From NCBI GenBank assembly GCA_017354895.1, contig CP071494.1, positions 496,001 to 560,000 on the forward strand: DNA of 64,000 bases, written 5' to 3'. Shown piece after piece: positions 22,006 through 34,600 of the stretch. This DNA is from Podospora comata (taxonomy: Eukaryota; Ascomycota; Sordariomycetes; Sordariales; Podosporaceae). The notes beneath the pieces are model-generated. The model did no database searches and was not told the origin of the DNA. It saw only the letters and a program-made list of their open reading frames with translations. Both the position numbers and the translations under genes were made by a program. The stretch's first letter is position 1; each line of letters starts with the position of its first letter.

Positions 22006-25000
22006 CGTGAAGACGGACGTCTGTGGAGCTGTGATGTTGGGAAAGAAAGTAGATTCCGAGAGAGAAAGCAAATTCCGAGAGAAAAAACCAGGCAGTGTAT
22101 ATATGGCCGGTCGAAATGTGGCAGCTGACCTCGACTTCAGACGAAGGATTTGGTGAGAAGGAGCGATAAGACCAAAGAAAAGATTCTTCGCAAGATTTCA
22201 AGAAGGCTAGCGGCTGATAACCCCTATCTCACAAGAGCACGCCTCTTTCGAACTTGGGCCGCCGTTATTCGAATTGCTGAAGCCTTCCTTAGAGGTTTGG
22301 AGGTGAAGAAGATAGAAAAAACCGTCTTTTGTGCCCTGATATTCGTGGTGAGAGGAGGTAATGAAGTCGGAGTTGTAACAGCGAGTTGAGTCTTCTCAGC
22401 CCATGACCAATGACAATATCAGTTGTTGTTTACTTGGTGAGCCAAGGGTCGTCCAAAGTTGTGCAAACAGGTTGTCGTTCCTTTGTTCAGGGGCTCAATG
22501 CCTAGGCTAACACGTCATATTGTGGCTTTCGTCCAATGTTCAACAAGCAGAGTTTTCATTCACAACAATAAAAACAAGGAATCGTTATCGTGGCCACAGG
22601 TCGTTCTTTCCTTTGGCAGCGACTTACAGTGATAGATACCACTTTACGCGCTTGAGACGCGTCTCCGATGGCCGATAGCCGATAAGGCTATATCGGGTAT
22701 TGTATGTGGCACCCCGATAGATCGATACCATGCCCGATACTCTCATATCGGCCGAGCTCCCTCAACCCTTGCCCACAGACCGTGGAAGCTCATCCTCCTC
22801 CGATCATCAACCCTGCCGTTGATCCCTAACTCTACTTTGACGTCACTCTCAGCCCTACCCCTATCTATTTCCATCTCCATCTCCGACCCGGCTCCGAAAA
22901 TCACTGCCGAGCAAATCCGGAGCCGTAAGCCGGTTACACACCTCCGTGCCGTCTCCTCCGTGTAACCCTCAACCCACATGGCCATCTCCACTCTTCTTTG
23001 ACTTCAATATTCCCAAACGGCCGGTGACCTCCGAGTTCAAAACGGCTTCGCCACAGTATCACAGCTCTCAGCACCGGCACCCAGACTTGGTTCCCCACTC
23101 ATTCAGAATACGAGACTCAATGAATATATCCAACGGCGTGAAAATACTACTCTACCTTACCCATCGTCTTGTCAACAGTCCAGAAGGGGATAGTCAGCAA
23201 CTTCCACTTGCGTAGCGTACCTCGTCACCACGATTGGGGGCGTGTTGGTGATAGAAGCTCCCTTCCAACAAATCCAACTCTAACCATCCAACCACAGCAC
23301 CAAGCCGGAGATGCCTTCGCGGCATTTCCCCCCCCCCCTTCCTCGCTTGTAACAGTTCGGAATGAAAGGATTCATGACCATCTCTGGTGTAACCCATTCC
23401 ACGTGTCTCCTCCCCCGTGCCGCCCAACTATCTCACGCCAATCTCAACGCCAGGAAAGCCACATCTCTCTTACCCCTCTCATCCGCAATACCACATTATC
23501 ACAGTCTCACCGAACACATTCATTCTTTACCTTCTAGAATAGTTCCAGAAACCTGCATCTCACCGGCACAACAAGAAACTGCAACGGTATTCTCAGCTTA
23601 CACAAAACCCCCATCCATCCGGTTCTCACGGATCTGGAAAACAGCTTAATTCGGGCAATTCTTTACTGCGTGTTTCATCTCACCACCCGCATATCTTGAA
23701 ACAAACCACACAGCCCGCCCTTCCATGCACCCTTCTACGCGGCTTCTCTTGCATATGCCTAGACTTTCGATTTACCCCCCGCCACACTACCCAACCCAGT
23801 CATGCATGCTCACATTTTTTGACTACTGTAGGAAAATGGCACACACACACATTAGCAACAACAACAGCAACAATGACATTAAACTTTCTTGTTGGTTTTG
23901 ACAGCGCATTTGTCTGCAGTAGCGCGTATGGTTGGGTACGTACACTGTTCCACGGTAGGAGTTGAAGCACCCCTAAGCGCCAGCCTCACCGTCACACGTA
24001 TCGATCTTGAAGGATCAGAAACAACCTGGAGCTCCACGCGGCAACTCGAGACCCCCAGAATAACGGCAGTTAGATACACCAAAAAACCTAGCAACGGCGC
24101 GGCCGGCACCTACTTGCCCGAATCTCGTCGCCATACCAGGTAGGTAGACAGGATCCCAATCCTCTTTCCATCTATCTGTTGGCTGCACCACACGGCAATT
24201 GAAATCCTTCCCCATCAACCTCAAACCCCCATCTGGAACAAGAATGTGGAATTTGACGAAAGCACGGCACGGCCGCCACCGGTTCTCCAGAAGAAGAATC
24301 GTATCCTCTCTCTGTGGCTTGACGCCCGCCCGTCCGGCACAAGGGGGTGACGAAATCACATCAACTTCCGAGTGCCGCCTCTCACTCATCAGAGCAGCAG
24401 CAGTTGCAAGTTCGTTTCATGAACAAACTTCTCGTTTCATCATCCCCCTCTTCCCACAGTGGGGTCGAGAGAGACCAATCTGAGGATGAACAAACTTCCA
24501 TGGCGTTCATCCCAAACAGGTGATGTCATCTTCCCTAGATACTGTCATCACCGTCGTGATTCACATGCTGTATGTAATCATCCCACATCACCAATTTGAC
24601 AAATCTCTCCCTACCTGCACATGACAATACTTCATCTCGGCTCCCCTTGACAAATCCGAGTTGTCACTATCTCCCCCCTCCTTTTTTTTCCTGACCTCAA
24701 AACTTCAGAGTAGTATTCCAAAGCCTCCTCCCTACTACTCAGCCTAGCCACCAAAAAACCCAGGCCCATTCGGTCTGGTCAACGGGTCGGGCAGGTCTCG
24801 TTACCCGAAAGCGAGAGGAGAGCAGCAACCCGGCCGGGATTGCCATCATCTCCGATACTCATAGTCAAAAGCAAACGATTGTGTCGTAGTGGATCAAGTC
24901 ATATCGGCGAACAGCGAAAACTGCATGTGTGACTGAAAAATGTGACTCTGCATAGCCTCTGTACTCGAACTCGGCAGCAATTGTACAATTTCAAATAAAC

Positions 25001-28000
25001 CTTTTGTAATCGTAATCTGTCATCATTGCATGTCTTGCCAGCCTGTAGAATTAATGTACTGGGCCTTTCTGTGCTTGGGTTATTCCTTCGGTCAAGTGTC
25101 CAGTATTAGCCAACCTGAGTCCAAACTAGAAAAAGACTCCCTGTACCGGACTTCATCAGCCCCGCCTTACCGAGCAAACGTCATGTGCAGAAAGCCATAG
25201 CATTGCAGAGAATACAAAGGAAAAGAGAAATCGCAATACGGAAACGCGGCTGCTTCCTCCACGCTTTGTCAGAGGAAGATCATGTGCTGTTTAGCGCAAG
25301 TTGTCATCTTTTTTGTAGAGTAGGGTAACACAACCGCAATGAGTGGTGTGTGCGTGTGAGTGTGTGAGTGGAACTCGCTCCGTTTTGAAGATGCAAATGT
25401 ACTGGTACATAAAGAGGGGAGGGGGACCACACCCATCAAGTCGTTGTGTTCCCAAATCAATCCAAAAAGAAAATCACCATTCTGGGGGAAAAAAAAGGGC
25501 AGTGTTAGGATAAAAAAGCTGATTTGCCCGAGTAAACCCATGCAAGGGGAAAGAAATCAACCACTGCGGCCGCGGCTGCGGCTGCGGCGGGTATTCGATG
25601 GGTCGCTCAGAAGGGGAAAAAAGATGGGAGAAGCTTCATAACGCTGTGTGCGGATAGGCTCGCTCGTTTCTCCATTTTCATCCCATCTTTTTGCTGTATG
25701 GGATATGCACGTCGCAACTCTCGGGTCGTCTCGGCTGTGGGATTGCGGCGCTGAGGGGTGGTCTCTCGAGAGAGGAAAAGCAGTGGCAGCCTGGGCTTGA
25801 CGCAAGACGCAAGGTACGGTGCACTGCAGCGCAACCCATCGCCCATCCAGCCAGTAAAAATATTACTAAAAGGCTCCCAGCTAGCAGAAGCTTCTATGCA
25901 TGACCCGGTTTTCTCACCCTTCGGCACTTTTGGTGACGTCGGGGGGTACTATATGATATTTCTGTCAGAAAGCTGTCAGACTGCCACCCATCCAATCCGC
26001 CCCAAAACGGTTGCGGTTGAGTAGATTATGCGGGAGGAGTGTGGGTGGTGTGGGGTTGCCCAGCAAATACTCATCGGTAAATAGCATAGAAAGGCTTGGA
26101 AACAGCCATCATGCTTTGTGTGATGATGATCATAAGTCCTATGATCTTCGAAGAGGTGGTGTGGGTAAGGGTGGTGGGCAGGTGAGAAGTGGTGGCGGGT
26201 AGGTTCACGAGGGCCGCCAGAAATGGTCGATTAGCGCATGCACACTCGGTCGATCAAAACCAGCCCGTCGGGCCACAATTCAAGGGCTGGAGCGCATTGA
26301 CGATGTCATGGCAGGACTAGACAGGGGAAAAACGCCTGCGGGAGAGGCGAGAGATTCACCGTTGCTCGGTGGGCAACTCCGGGGCCGATACTCGGGTCGG
26401 ATGGGCTAACAGCTCCTCCAAGCCTCCTTCTCGTTAATGCTGGTCCGACCCTTGACCTTGATCATAACGGAGACAGCAAGAATCGAAACGGTGGTGAAGT
26501 TGGGAGCTGTCGGTGTTGATGGTTGACAACCTGCTTACAGACTATGCGAAATAAGCGCCGTCAGATATCTTTTTGCATAAAAGCATCATCTGTTGAGATG
26601 CAAAATCGAGCCAAGCGTGAGAGAGAGAAAGCTTGGTGCCCCTCCGGTTTGGTATTTTTGGACCCCACCACTTGCCTAAAGCGGGAGTTTCCTCGTCCTG
26701 AGCCAACGAAAGGGCGCCGCGGGGGGCACCCCTCTATTTTTATCGTACCAGGCACCCGGGACGCCTGATTGGCGGCCGACGCTTCGCTTGCACCCTTTTG
26801 AGCTTAAAGTGCTGACGGGCAGGGATGGGAGCAGGGCTTTGTCACCCCCCCCCGCCATGAATAACTCTTCAACGTTTTTTCTCTTCGGCTCTTTGAGCAT
26901 GGAAGAGGGTGTGCACAGCATTTTCTATTGTCTCATTGTCCTTGAATCTTCGAGCTCTCAATGAACAGTCTGCTAATAAAAACAGAAAAAGGAAAAAGGC
27001 CAATCGGCTGCTGCAGGAAACGGTGCCAACATGGGTGGAGATGAGATCTACCAAAACGTCCGATTGGGGAGGGGGAGGGGTGACAACACATGTCTTGGCT
27101 TGCAACTCATTATTAGCAGCAAGCTACAGACACTACCGCCCAACTATTGAATCGTCATGTGATGCTTGCTTTTGCTGCCAGTGTGTTGAAGTGAATTCCG
27201 CCTTGGGGACCATGATGGTCGTGCCTCTATGTAAAAGCCGATACAAGGATCCCCGCCATGATGAGCCGTAGCTGGGACCGCCTCATCTTAGATCGAATCG
27301 GGTGACATGCCTTCGAATCTGAACAGCTAGCGTCGGAAACCTCAATCCTATCCTGACATCACGGCACTTTGGTTCACTGTACGTAGGCAGTTATTGATAT
27401 ATCCTAATGCTATTCAACAGCTATCGTCCAAAATCTGCAACCCCTGGAATCCCGCCAGAGGTGCTAAGCCGGCCTGGCAAGAATAATCCATCTGACTGCG
27501 CGAGTAGTAATGAAAGGCTTCCAGAGTCCCGCAAAATCCCTCCCGTTGTAACAGTTTCCTCCGGTACCATCTTGCCCGCTGCTCCTGAGCAGGAATTAAC
27601 TAAGAGATAACAAGAGAGTATTGTCATATGCATCAAACATGAAAACATGACTTGGAAGGGGAAACAAAACAGCCGACTTGAATGTAAGGAAACAAGATAA
27701 AAACACATAAATAAAAATACAGAAACATTCGCCAACGCTTTCCGAAATGTGATCAAACTATAAAAACCAAAAGAAGAAAACCCAAGCCAATATGTTCCGG
27801 TTGCCCGGAAGCCCTCTGCCCAAACGCCTGGTATCGTGACCCATATGCATCCATAACATGACATCTTCCATAGAATGAAGAAAATCGAAAATAAAATGCT
27901 GGTGTCTAAATGATGAGGGGTGTTGTACAATCGTGTGTTGTTTCGAGTGTCGTAGTACAGTAGAAAAATGCAGACGCTATGCTTCTAGATTGCCGAAACC

Positions 28001-28432
28001 CAAGTTGCCGTAAAAGCCAAATAACTCCTGAGCCAAAATCGAGGCTCTATTGCTCTGCTGAGCCTGTAGCGTTCAAGTCATGGTAAAATGTCTTGGGGAG
28101 CCCAGTGTGAGGTGCGGTGTCCCTGGTGTTTTCCTTCGTCTTCGATAACAGAACTGCCTGTCCGTTGGTGGTGCATTCGTCCGTAGGGGAAATTGAGCGA
28201 CATGGGCGAGATGTTGAGTCTTGTTTGCCGCTTAGAGAAAAGCAGGCGGGGCTGATGTTGACATCAATCGATCGTGGCCCACGAAGAGATAGGAAAGCCG
28301 AGAGAATGGTTGGGTTGGTGCCGGAGCCCGTTCTCGGAATGAGTAGAGATAAGAGATCCAATCTTCGTACTCAAAAGATACCAGTGGTGGTGAATGCGAG
28401 GAACGGCAGCCTATTGTCGAAGACACAACTTT
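22006..28432. other. Gene-poor spacer, left part (6.4 kb)
   Basis: No frame here matches a family I recognise, and coding bias is weak throughout. It holds a CCGATA repeat cluster (22665-22751), a C-run near 23329-23337, a CAA-rich run near 23850-23875, and a GCGGCT trinucleotide run near 25566-25588. Composition is close to that of the flanks, so it does not look like RIP-mutated repeat DNA. Part of the right end may be the 3' UTR of the small gene at 28.4 kb. Confidence 0.4.
22665..22751. repeat. Cluster of seven CCGATA/TATCGG-like motifs with hairpin
   Basis: CCGATG, CCGATAG, CCGATAAG, TATCGG, CCGATAG, CCGATAC and TATCGG occur within 87 bases, in both orientations. Within it ATAGCC-GATAA-GGCTAT (about 22675-22691) is a perfect 6-bp stem with a 5-base loop, extended outward by CCG/CGG. 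It lies about 660 bases upstream of the F-box start and could be a binding-site cluster or a degenerate palindromic repeat. Confidence 0.6.
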
Positions 28433-28690
28433 TCATCGGTACCGGCTGCCGTGTGAGCTTTTGTGTGATCTCTGGCCGTGGGAGTGGTAGCCCGAGTCGG
28501 AATACTGGGAGTATCCGTAGTCGTCATATCCGCTGGAGTGTGCTGTGTGATCCGCGCAGGCGTACCCAACCAATATCGTCCTCTGCTGGATCGTGTGGCC
28601 TACACGACCATATGCCGCACAACGGTCGATGGCGTGCTGGTAGTACAAGCAGCGGCAAGATGAGTACCGCTCGATCAACTGGTAGCACAT
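28433..28690 (-). CDS. Small conserved-looking Cys/Tyr/Ser-rich protein
   Basis: ATG at 28690 and stop at 28433 give 85 residues. The N-terminal half 'MCYQLIERYSSCRCLYYQHA' continues with Asp-Arg-Cys and ends 'ILVGYACADH', placing Cys at 2, 12, 14, 22 and 45 with a nearby His, a possible metal-binding or disulfide pattern. The C-terminal half is Tyr/Ser/His/Gly-rich (GYDDYGYSQYSDSGYHSHGQ) and ends in Arg. From memory this resembles a short uncharacterised protein seen in several Sordariomycetes, which is the main reason to call it. No signal peptide or membrane segment is seen, and I assign no function. It stands alone, more than 6 kb from either neighbour. A longer in-frame start at 29203 would add sequence that looks non-coding. 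Confidence 0.6.
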   Translation of the reverse strand: MCYQLIERYSSCRCLYYQHAIDRCAAYGRVGHTIQQRTILVGYACADHTAHSSGYDDYGYSQYSDSGYHSHGQRSHKSSHGSRYR

Positions 28691-31600
28691 GATGCTGACT
28701 TGAGCTTGAGACTGAGTGTGAGTGTCTGTATGTATGGTGGGGGTAGGAGGTGTCGTCCGTGCAGACGGTGTTGACTGCCGGAGCGGGAGGTGGCGGTGGG
28801 GTTGCTGTGATGGGATGTGTGATCTGATCCGATCTGATGTGTATCTGACTATCGAAAACCAAGGCTTGGTGTGCGAACTTGTGTAGAGGGGTCGAGTGAA
28901 AGTGCACGAGATTCCTGAGAGCGAAGGCCAAAATAAATATAGGAGCAATACCGAAGGGGTGGCAGAGCCCGAATTCGAGGTGTGCAAGAAGAGTGCGAAG
29001 CGAATGGCAACGCAAGGCAAGCAACAGAACAAGAGAAATGAGTAATTAGGCAATACACCTTCATGCAAGCCAGTTGTGAATGTTCGACTCATCATCTCCA
29101 GACCGAAAGAGGACATCGTAGGAGCCTTATAGGCGTAGGAGCCTGTCGAAGGTCTCCAGCCGTTGTTTGGAGGGGACCTGCGTCTGCGGCGTGAAGGCAG
29201 CAATCACCACCTGCTGCCAGGGGAAGGATAGGGATAGTAGCTCACACCTCGCCCTCAGTAACCAGACTCCAGCATAGAGCCATGCAGACTAACGCAACGG
29301 AAGAGGGCGCAGGGACCGTTGTTGGGTGGTCCATGAACCGGTACATGGCTCTGTTTGGCATGGTGTTCTCTGGCGGATGCACAAGGTGCATGTCATGGTG
29401 CAGGGTGCAGGTGTTGTTTGGGAGACTTCGCAGTCCTGTTGAACGCAGGTGCGACAGAAATCGACGGTAGGTGGGTGGGTTCTGCTGGTACGAAGTCGCA
29501 GTACTAGTGGTTGGCCGGCAGGGATAGCTCCTGGAGGGTACAGCGACACCTCACCCCCCAGCCCCCAACTAAACGGAGCCCAAGCATCATAACGGAGCGC
29601 GGCAATCTGACTGCAGTGCCGGGGAAGCCCGTTATTGCGGCGTGACTCTCTCTCTAGTGTCGAGCTTCGCGGGTACCGGACGACAAGGTCACTCATCGCC
29701 GCCCTTGATTGAATTGGTGTGTGCCTTCTGCCGTCTTAGAGTTTGCTTCCAGAATTGGCAGATACATTAGGGCACAGGACATAGAACGAGACGCTGACGT
29801 CAAAAGCCACATAGGCCACTCCCGTCATGCCTGAGGTTCCATTTTCGCAAACAACACGCGAGCTGCTTGTGCTGTGCGTATTTGCTGATGCGTCTTTATT
29901 CATGACGGCCAGCATGAACCAGTGCATCAGACTCGGTGTGTGTTGTATGGCGCGGTGTGGTGTTGGTGATGGTGGGTGGTAGTGAGGTACAGCGGGAGCC
30001 ACTGCAGGAGACAAAGTACTGCAGCGTGATGCAAGCGCGCTCCAGCGATCGATAATCAGATCTTGGGACCTGCCGGAGCAACATTGCCTGCGTCGGGTCA
30101 ACTCTACTGCTGCAGGCATCAATGTGCCACGACAGCAGCATTGGCCGAGTACATACATACTCCAACAACTTCCAGCGTGGTTTTTTGTTCGGTAAGCTAT
30201 GCAAGCAATATCGACGACTGATCATCAAAGGTCCCGGATCTAGGTGGGCCGCTGCGCATTCCGGCTTTTCCAAGCAACTCAGGAAGCAGATGTCGCAGTT
30301 GACGCCGCGTTCAGCTCGAGGTCCTTTCGACTGTTCAAACACGCAACGCCGAGTTGCAATAGCAACCGAGACAAGTTCCGTCCATCATCCGACTTGTGGA
30401 GCAAGCTGGGCATCCTCGCAACAGGGACGGCGATATCAGCCATCCTGTTCTTGGCAGGCCAGTTCGACGATGACCTTGCCGGGAGAGTCCAAGGCACACC
30501 CGCGGAGCCGTTCCCGGCCGTGAGTTAGGCGGCGGTCCTTCTGCTCCTTCAAAGCGGTCCCTCCCGTCGGCAAGTAAAGTAAGGAATCAACCATCGTCAT
30601 GCGCTGGGCCTTGACCTGGGAAGTCGGTCCGCCACATACTCCCACATCAGCAGTCTATTTGCCGAACCGCACCGAGAGCCGCAGAGCATTGTGGGTGCGG
30701 CGTAGATCTGAATCCTGTATGTCGATGGGGCGTGCAGTGTATAAGCCCTGCGCGGGGGTTTCGGGGGTGGTGTGGCTGACCAGGCACCACGCCTTCGAAA
30801 CTCGTAACGAGGAAACCAGTAAGGCGTCTCCAAAGATAGTTCGAGTTCATTGTGTAGCAGTGGGGGAAGTTGCTGTATTCTCCGATCCCATGCTGGAGTA
30901 CTAAGTTAAGGTAGTTGACTTTGAGGTCCGAGAATCAGATGGTGTGTTGTACGAACAACGGACCCGGGGTTGTCTCCCGGTTATCTGGGTGGGTCAGCAT
31001 AGACAAGGATGCTGACGACTTCACTAGTGATTTCTCTACTACTGACGAGAGATCATCACCAGCATATGATATCAGAGCGAACAGCCCAATCCATCCGCAA
31101 CGAAGCGAGTTGAAACGGTCGTGCCAAGAAGAGATCGTAGAAACGGGACAGGGACCAGGGACGGGAGCATCTGATTGGCGTGCGGGAACCTGTGCTCACC
31201 GCCAAGGCTGTCAATGTTTCTTGAAACAAACCGCCGCTGCCATGGCGGCCTCTGTTTCCTGGCGCCGGTCCGGATCACGGAGTCGGGGGGCTTGACCGTG
31301 GGGCCGGGAGGATGTCGCTCAACTCGGCCATTGGGCGTGGTACGGAATGTCGACCGGAACCCTGACGGTCTTCTGTTCTGCTATGGCTAAATCTGCAGTC
31401 ATCCTGTGTGGGTGCTCCCTCCCCTAGTCCGGCTACAGAATGGCATGACGGACATCGATACCAAAGATACTGGATTTAGCAGTTGGATCTCGTCAGCACC
31501 CGAGTTTTAGGGCTATTGTTGATATCATCTTGTCACAACGGGCGCTTCAGCCGTACCTCGCCCAATGGTGGCCAATGCGATACTGCAGATGGTGGCTGCC

Positions 31601-34600
31601 CTCCCTGACCGTCACCCTGGGACTGGAACCCTGGTTCGATCTTGCGATCGGTGGGGGATGTGCCCCTCTACCTCCACCAGTCGGCCTTTTACCACAGCTC
31701 CACCATCCACCATGTGTGTACCACATCACCAAATGTCGACAAGGCGGCTGGGGACGGTGAGGACGGTCAGCATACTATTGCCTGACACTTTGGTGGTTAG
31801 TTTGGTTAGTTTGATTTCAAGGATCGGCCGCTCCTGTCAGCGCTCGAGTCCTGCGTGCGCAGAGAGTATTTCCTAGTGGTCGCCTGCCTACCATCTGGGC
31901 AATCACCTGAGATTGTAACGCGGAAGGGCATCAGAACATCAATGTCTTCCACCCAAACCATGGGTTATCGGCCATGGAGACGGCAATGATGACTCGGCTG
32001 CCTCGGGACGACGACGGTATGCGTAGAGAGTACTCCTTTCAATGACGACATCAAGACAGCACTCACCGAAAGGGCCGCCCAAACGAGGTCCCATAATCCC
32101 TTCGGTCCCCTTCCCGTTGCTGGTTGCTACTGTATGTGGCTCGTATCCACCGCAAGAACTTCAAACTCATCGCCAACACCTGTGTGCGATGTGTCAGCGT
32201 GCTTTCGAGTTTCAATTCAACCTTGCGATATGCCTGACCCCACTGCGCGGCACGATCTTTTCGGGAACCCTAATCATCCTTTGCCGGCGCCGGGCCCATG
32301 GTGATGATGACACGATGGAGCCCTAGTGGTCTTTGGATGCCGACCGGGGAGCTCTGGGACGCGGCAAGCGGGGACAAACGGAGTTTTGACCGACGGGGCT
32401 CGGGAGCGGGCCAACCAGGCTGGCTTGACGAGCCCGCAGTGCTGCATGTCTTGCGGCCTTTCGTCTTGGGGTCCAATCAGGAATCGGCTCGATAGGATGG
32501 TCGCAACACAGCCTCGCGATGGCTGACGGCTGCAGCTATTCGCTGTCGTCGTTGACTCGGTCGCTCAACAAATGGAGCATCAGTGACGTCGAAAGTGGAA
32601 ACGGAATCGCCGGCAGGAATTAGGAGACGGAAGATGTAAATGTTCGCAGTAGCCTCTTCTTGCTGTGTTTCATCATTGGCAGTCTCCCCCACTAAACTTT
32701 AGTTGCTGCCAGTGAGTGCATTTACAATTGCTTGCTTGGTCGGCTAGCACCCAATCAGGCATCAAAATCAGGCAGCAGTCCTTGGGGGTGCTGTTGATGC
32801 TGACCATGTGAAAGAGCCAACCTCCCAAGAAGCTCGACGGAAACAAGGAAGGTGCAAAGCAGCAATCTATCTTACCCCACCACAGCAAACGTTCATCGGT
32901 TATGTTGTCGACGCCGTTGAGATGAGATGCGAGATTCTGGGCTCATTTCCAGCCCCCATCCATGATATCGCCGAACACTTTTATATCTCTTCTGCCAACA
33001 CGAGCCTCTGTTAGTAATTTCTGAGTGGCTGTGAGCCATGGCCATGATTCGGACCAAGGGATATACGTGGTAACTGACCGAAAAACATAGGTCTGCCTCC
33101 CGTTAAGTGCCACAGTGTATACAGGAAAGTGTGGCTTCGAAACGACTAGAAACAGTCAAATGAGCGTCAGATTAAGCTTCATCCGCACTCATAGATGCCC
33201 GTCTTATGTCGCACAAACTCTACAAGCCACCATCAGGACCCCCTCTCGGGTTGCTGTTCGATCTGCCTTCTGCCGTACAAGGAGGTTCCCAACATCAGCT
33301 TCTCGATATTCATCTCTCCTGCGCTTACAGGAACCCATCGCCATGTGCTATACTGTCGCCCAGTCTTGAGGGCTCATGCCACACAGTGCCGGAATCCGGA
33401 CGGTTTCAGATTTGGGCGCAGAGAGACTGTGGCGATTACTACCCCAGATTCTTTAAAATGCCTTGAGATGCGGCACAGAGTCTTTTCACATTGTGTCGGG
33501 CCTTTCGAGTTGGCTTTGAACCCAACTGTCATGCCTAGTTCAAGGGGCAAAGCTGCCTTTTGGCCCCCAACCCGCCCCCACGTTCCCAGCAAACTCGGTA
33601 AACTCACGTTTCACCTTGAAAATCCATAGAGAGGTCCTTTTGTCGCGGTACAATACGAAAAGACACTCGGCAGCGAGTATCGCTCCTGTGCCTTTCTGGG
33701 TTGATGGCCACCATGGATACCCATCGAACTGTGTGTGGTTGCTGACATCGAAGTCGGTGTCGAGCATACCATATCCGATGAAGCTGTCCGGTCTGACTTC
33801 GAGATCACCTCTTGTATGCAGGAGACTGGACCCCACAGGCTTTCTTAGCCAACCGTCGGCTCTCTTTCAATAGGGGGTAAATTGTGACCACCTGGGGGGG
33901 CCTTTTCTGACACCCTGACGTCTTCCGTCCTGCCCTCGCGGTGTCATGGGACACCACCTCTTTCTCAAGTGAGATGGATGCGTGATATTACATGCAAAGA
34001 CGATGAGAATAGCAGCAAAATAACCGGTACGAGGAATGTTTCTGGCACCGAACAGTTTTGGTTTGCTCTCAGGTCCAACTGGATGGTCACACACAGGGCC
34101 ATAGCAAGGCACATATTCAGACTCCCGATTGCACTGCCCAAGCCAGACTCGCATGAGTCGGCGTGGAGAGATGGGCATTAGCGAAACAGTCAGCATCTTG
34201 CACGGGACGGGACGAGACGAAACGGAACGGTTGCGATCCTAAGGAATCCTCCGCAAAGGCGTCGTCCACCCCCGACCGTGCGTCTTGTTTGCGCGATCCT
34301 TAGACTCCGTCCTCTGTCTCATGATGAGGATCATAAGAGTCACTCGCCTTAGGCAAACACATCCCAAGTCTAGCTGACCCTACCCAGCTGAAGAGCCGGA
34401 ATCCTGCTTGGTCCACCGTGTCCACTTCGTCAGGCTCGTGACGTCTCATCAACCACATGGCAGCCTACTTGGTAGAGTTTTCTTTGGGACTCTTAGATTA
34501 GCTGGTTGTTGGAGCTGGGCCAACCACAATCAAGGACCACATATCGACCAGAAGCAGTGCCGTAATACAACGGTGATTGCGTGACGACTCTCTCCGGGTC

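Noticed and set aside
24015-24389. 124-codon minus-strand frame
   Set aside because: Overlaps equally long frames on the other strand with no coding bias or known motif.
27421-27930. 169-codon minus-strand frame with hydrophobic stretches
   Set aside because: Composition reflects AT-rich non-coding DNA; no family resemblance; it may be the 3' UTR of the small Cys-rich gene.
28691-29203. N-terminal extension of the small Cys-rich gene to 29203
   Set aside because: The added sequence is Ser/Thr/Pro/His-rich and lacks conserved features; the internal ATG at 28690 begins the recognisable protein.
30244-30528. 94-codon frame with one possible membrane helix
   Set aside because: No recognisable homology and no convincing splice partners; too weak to call.
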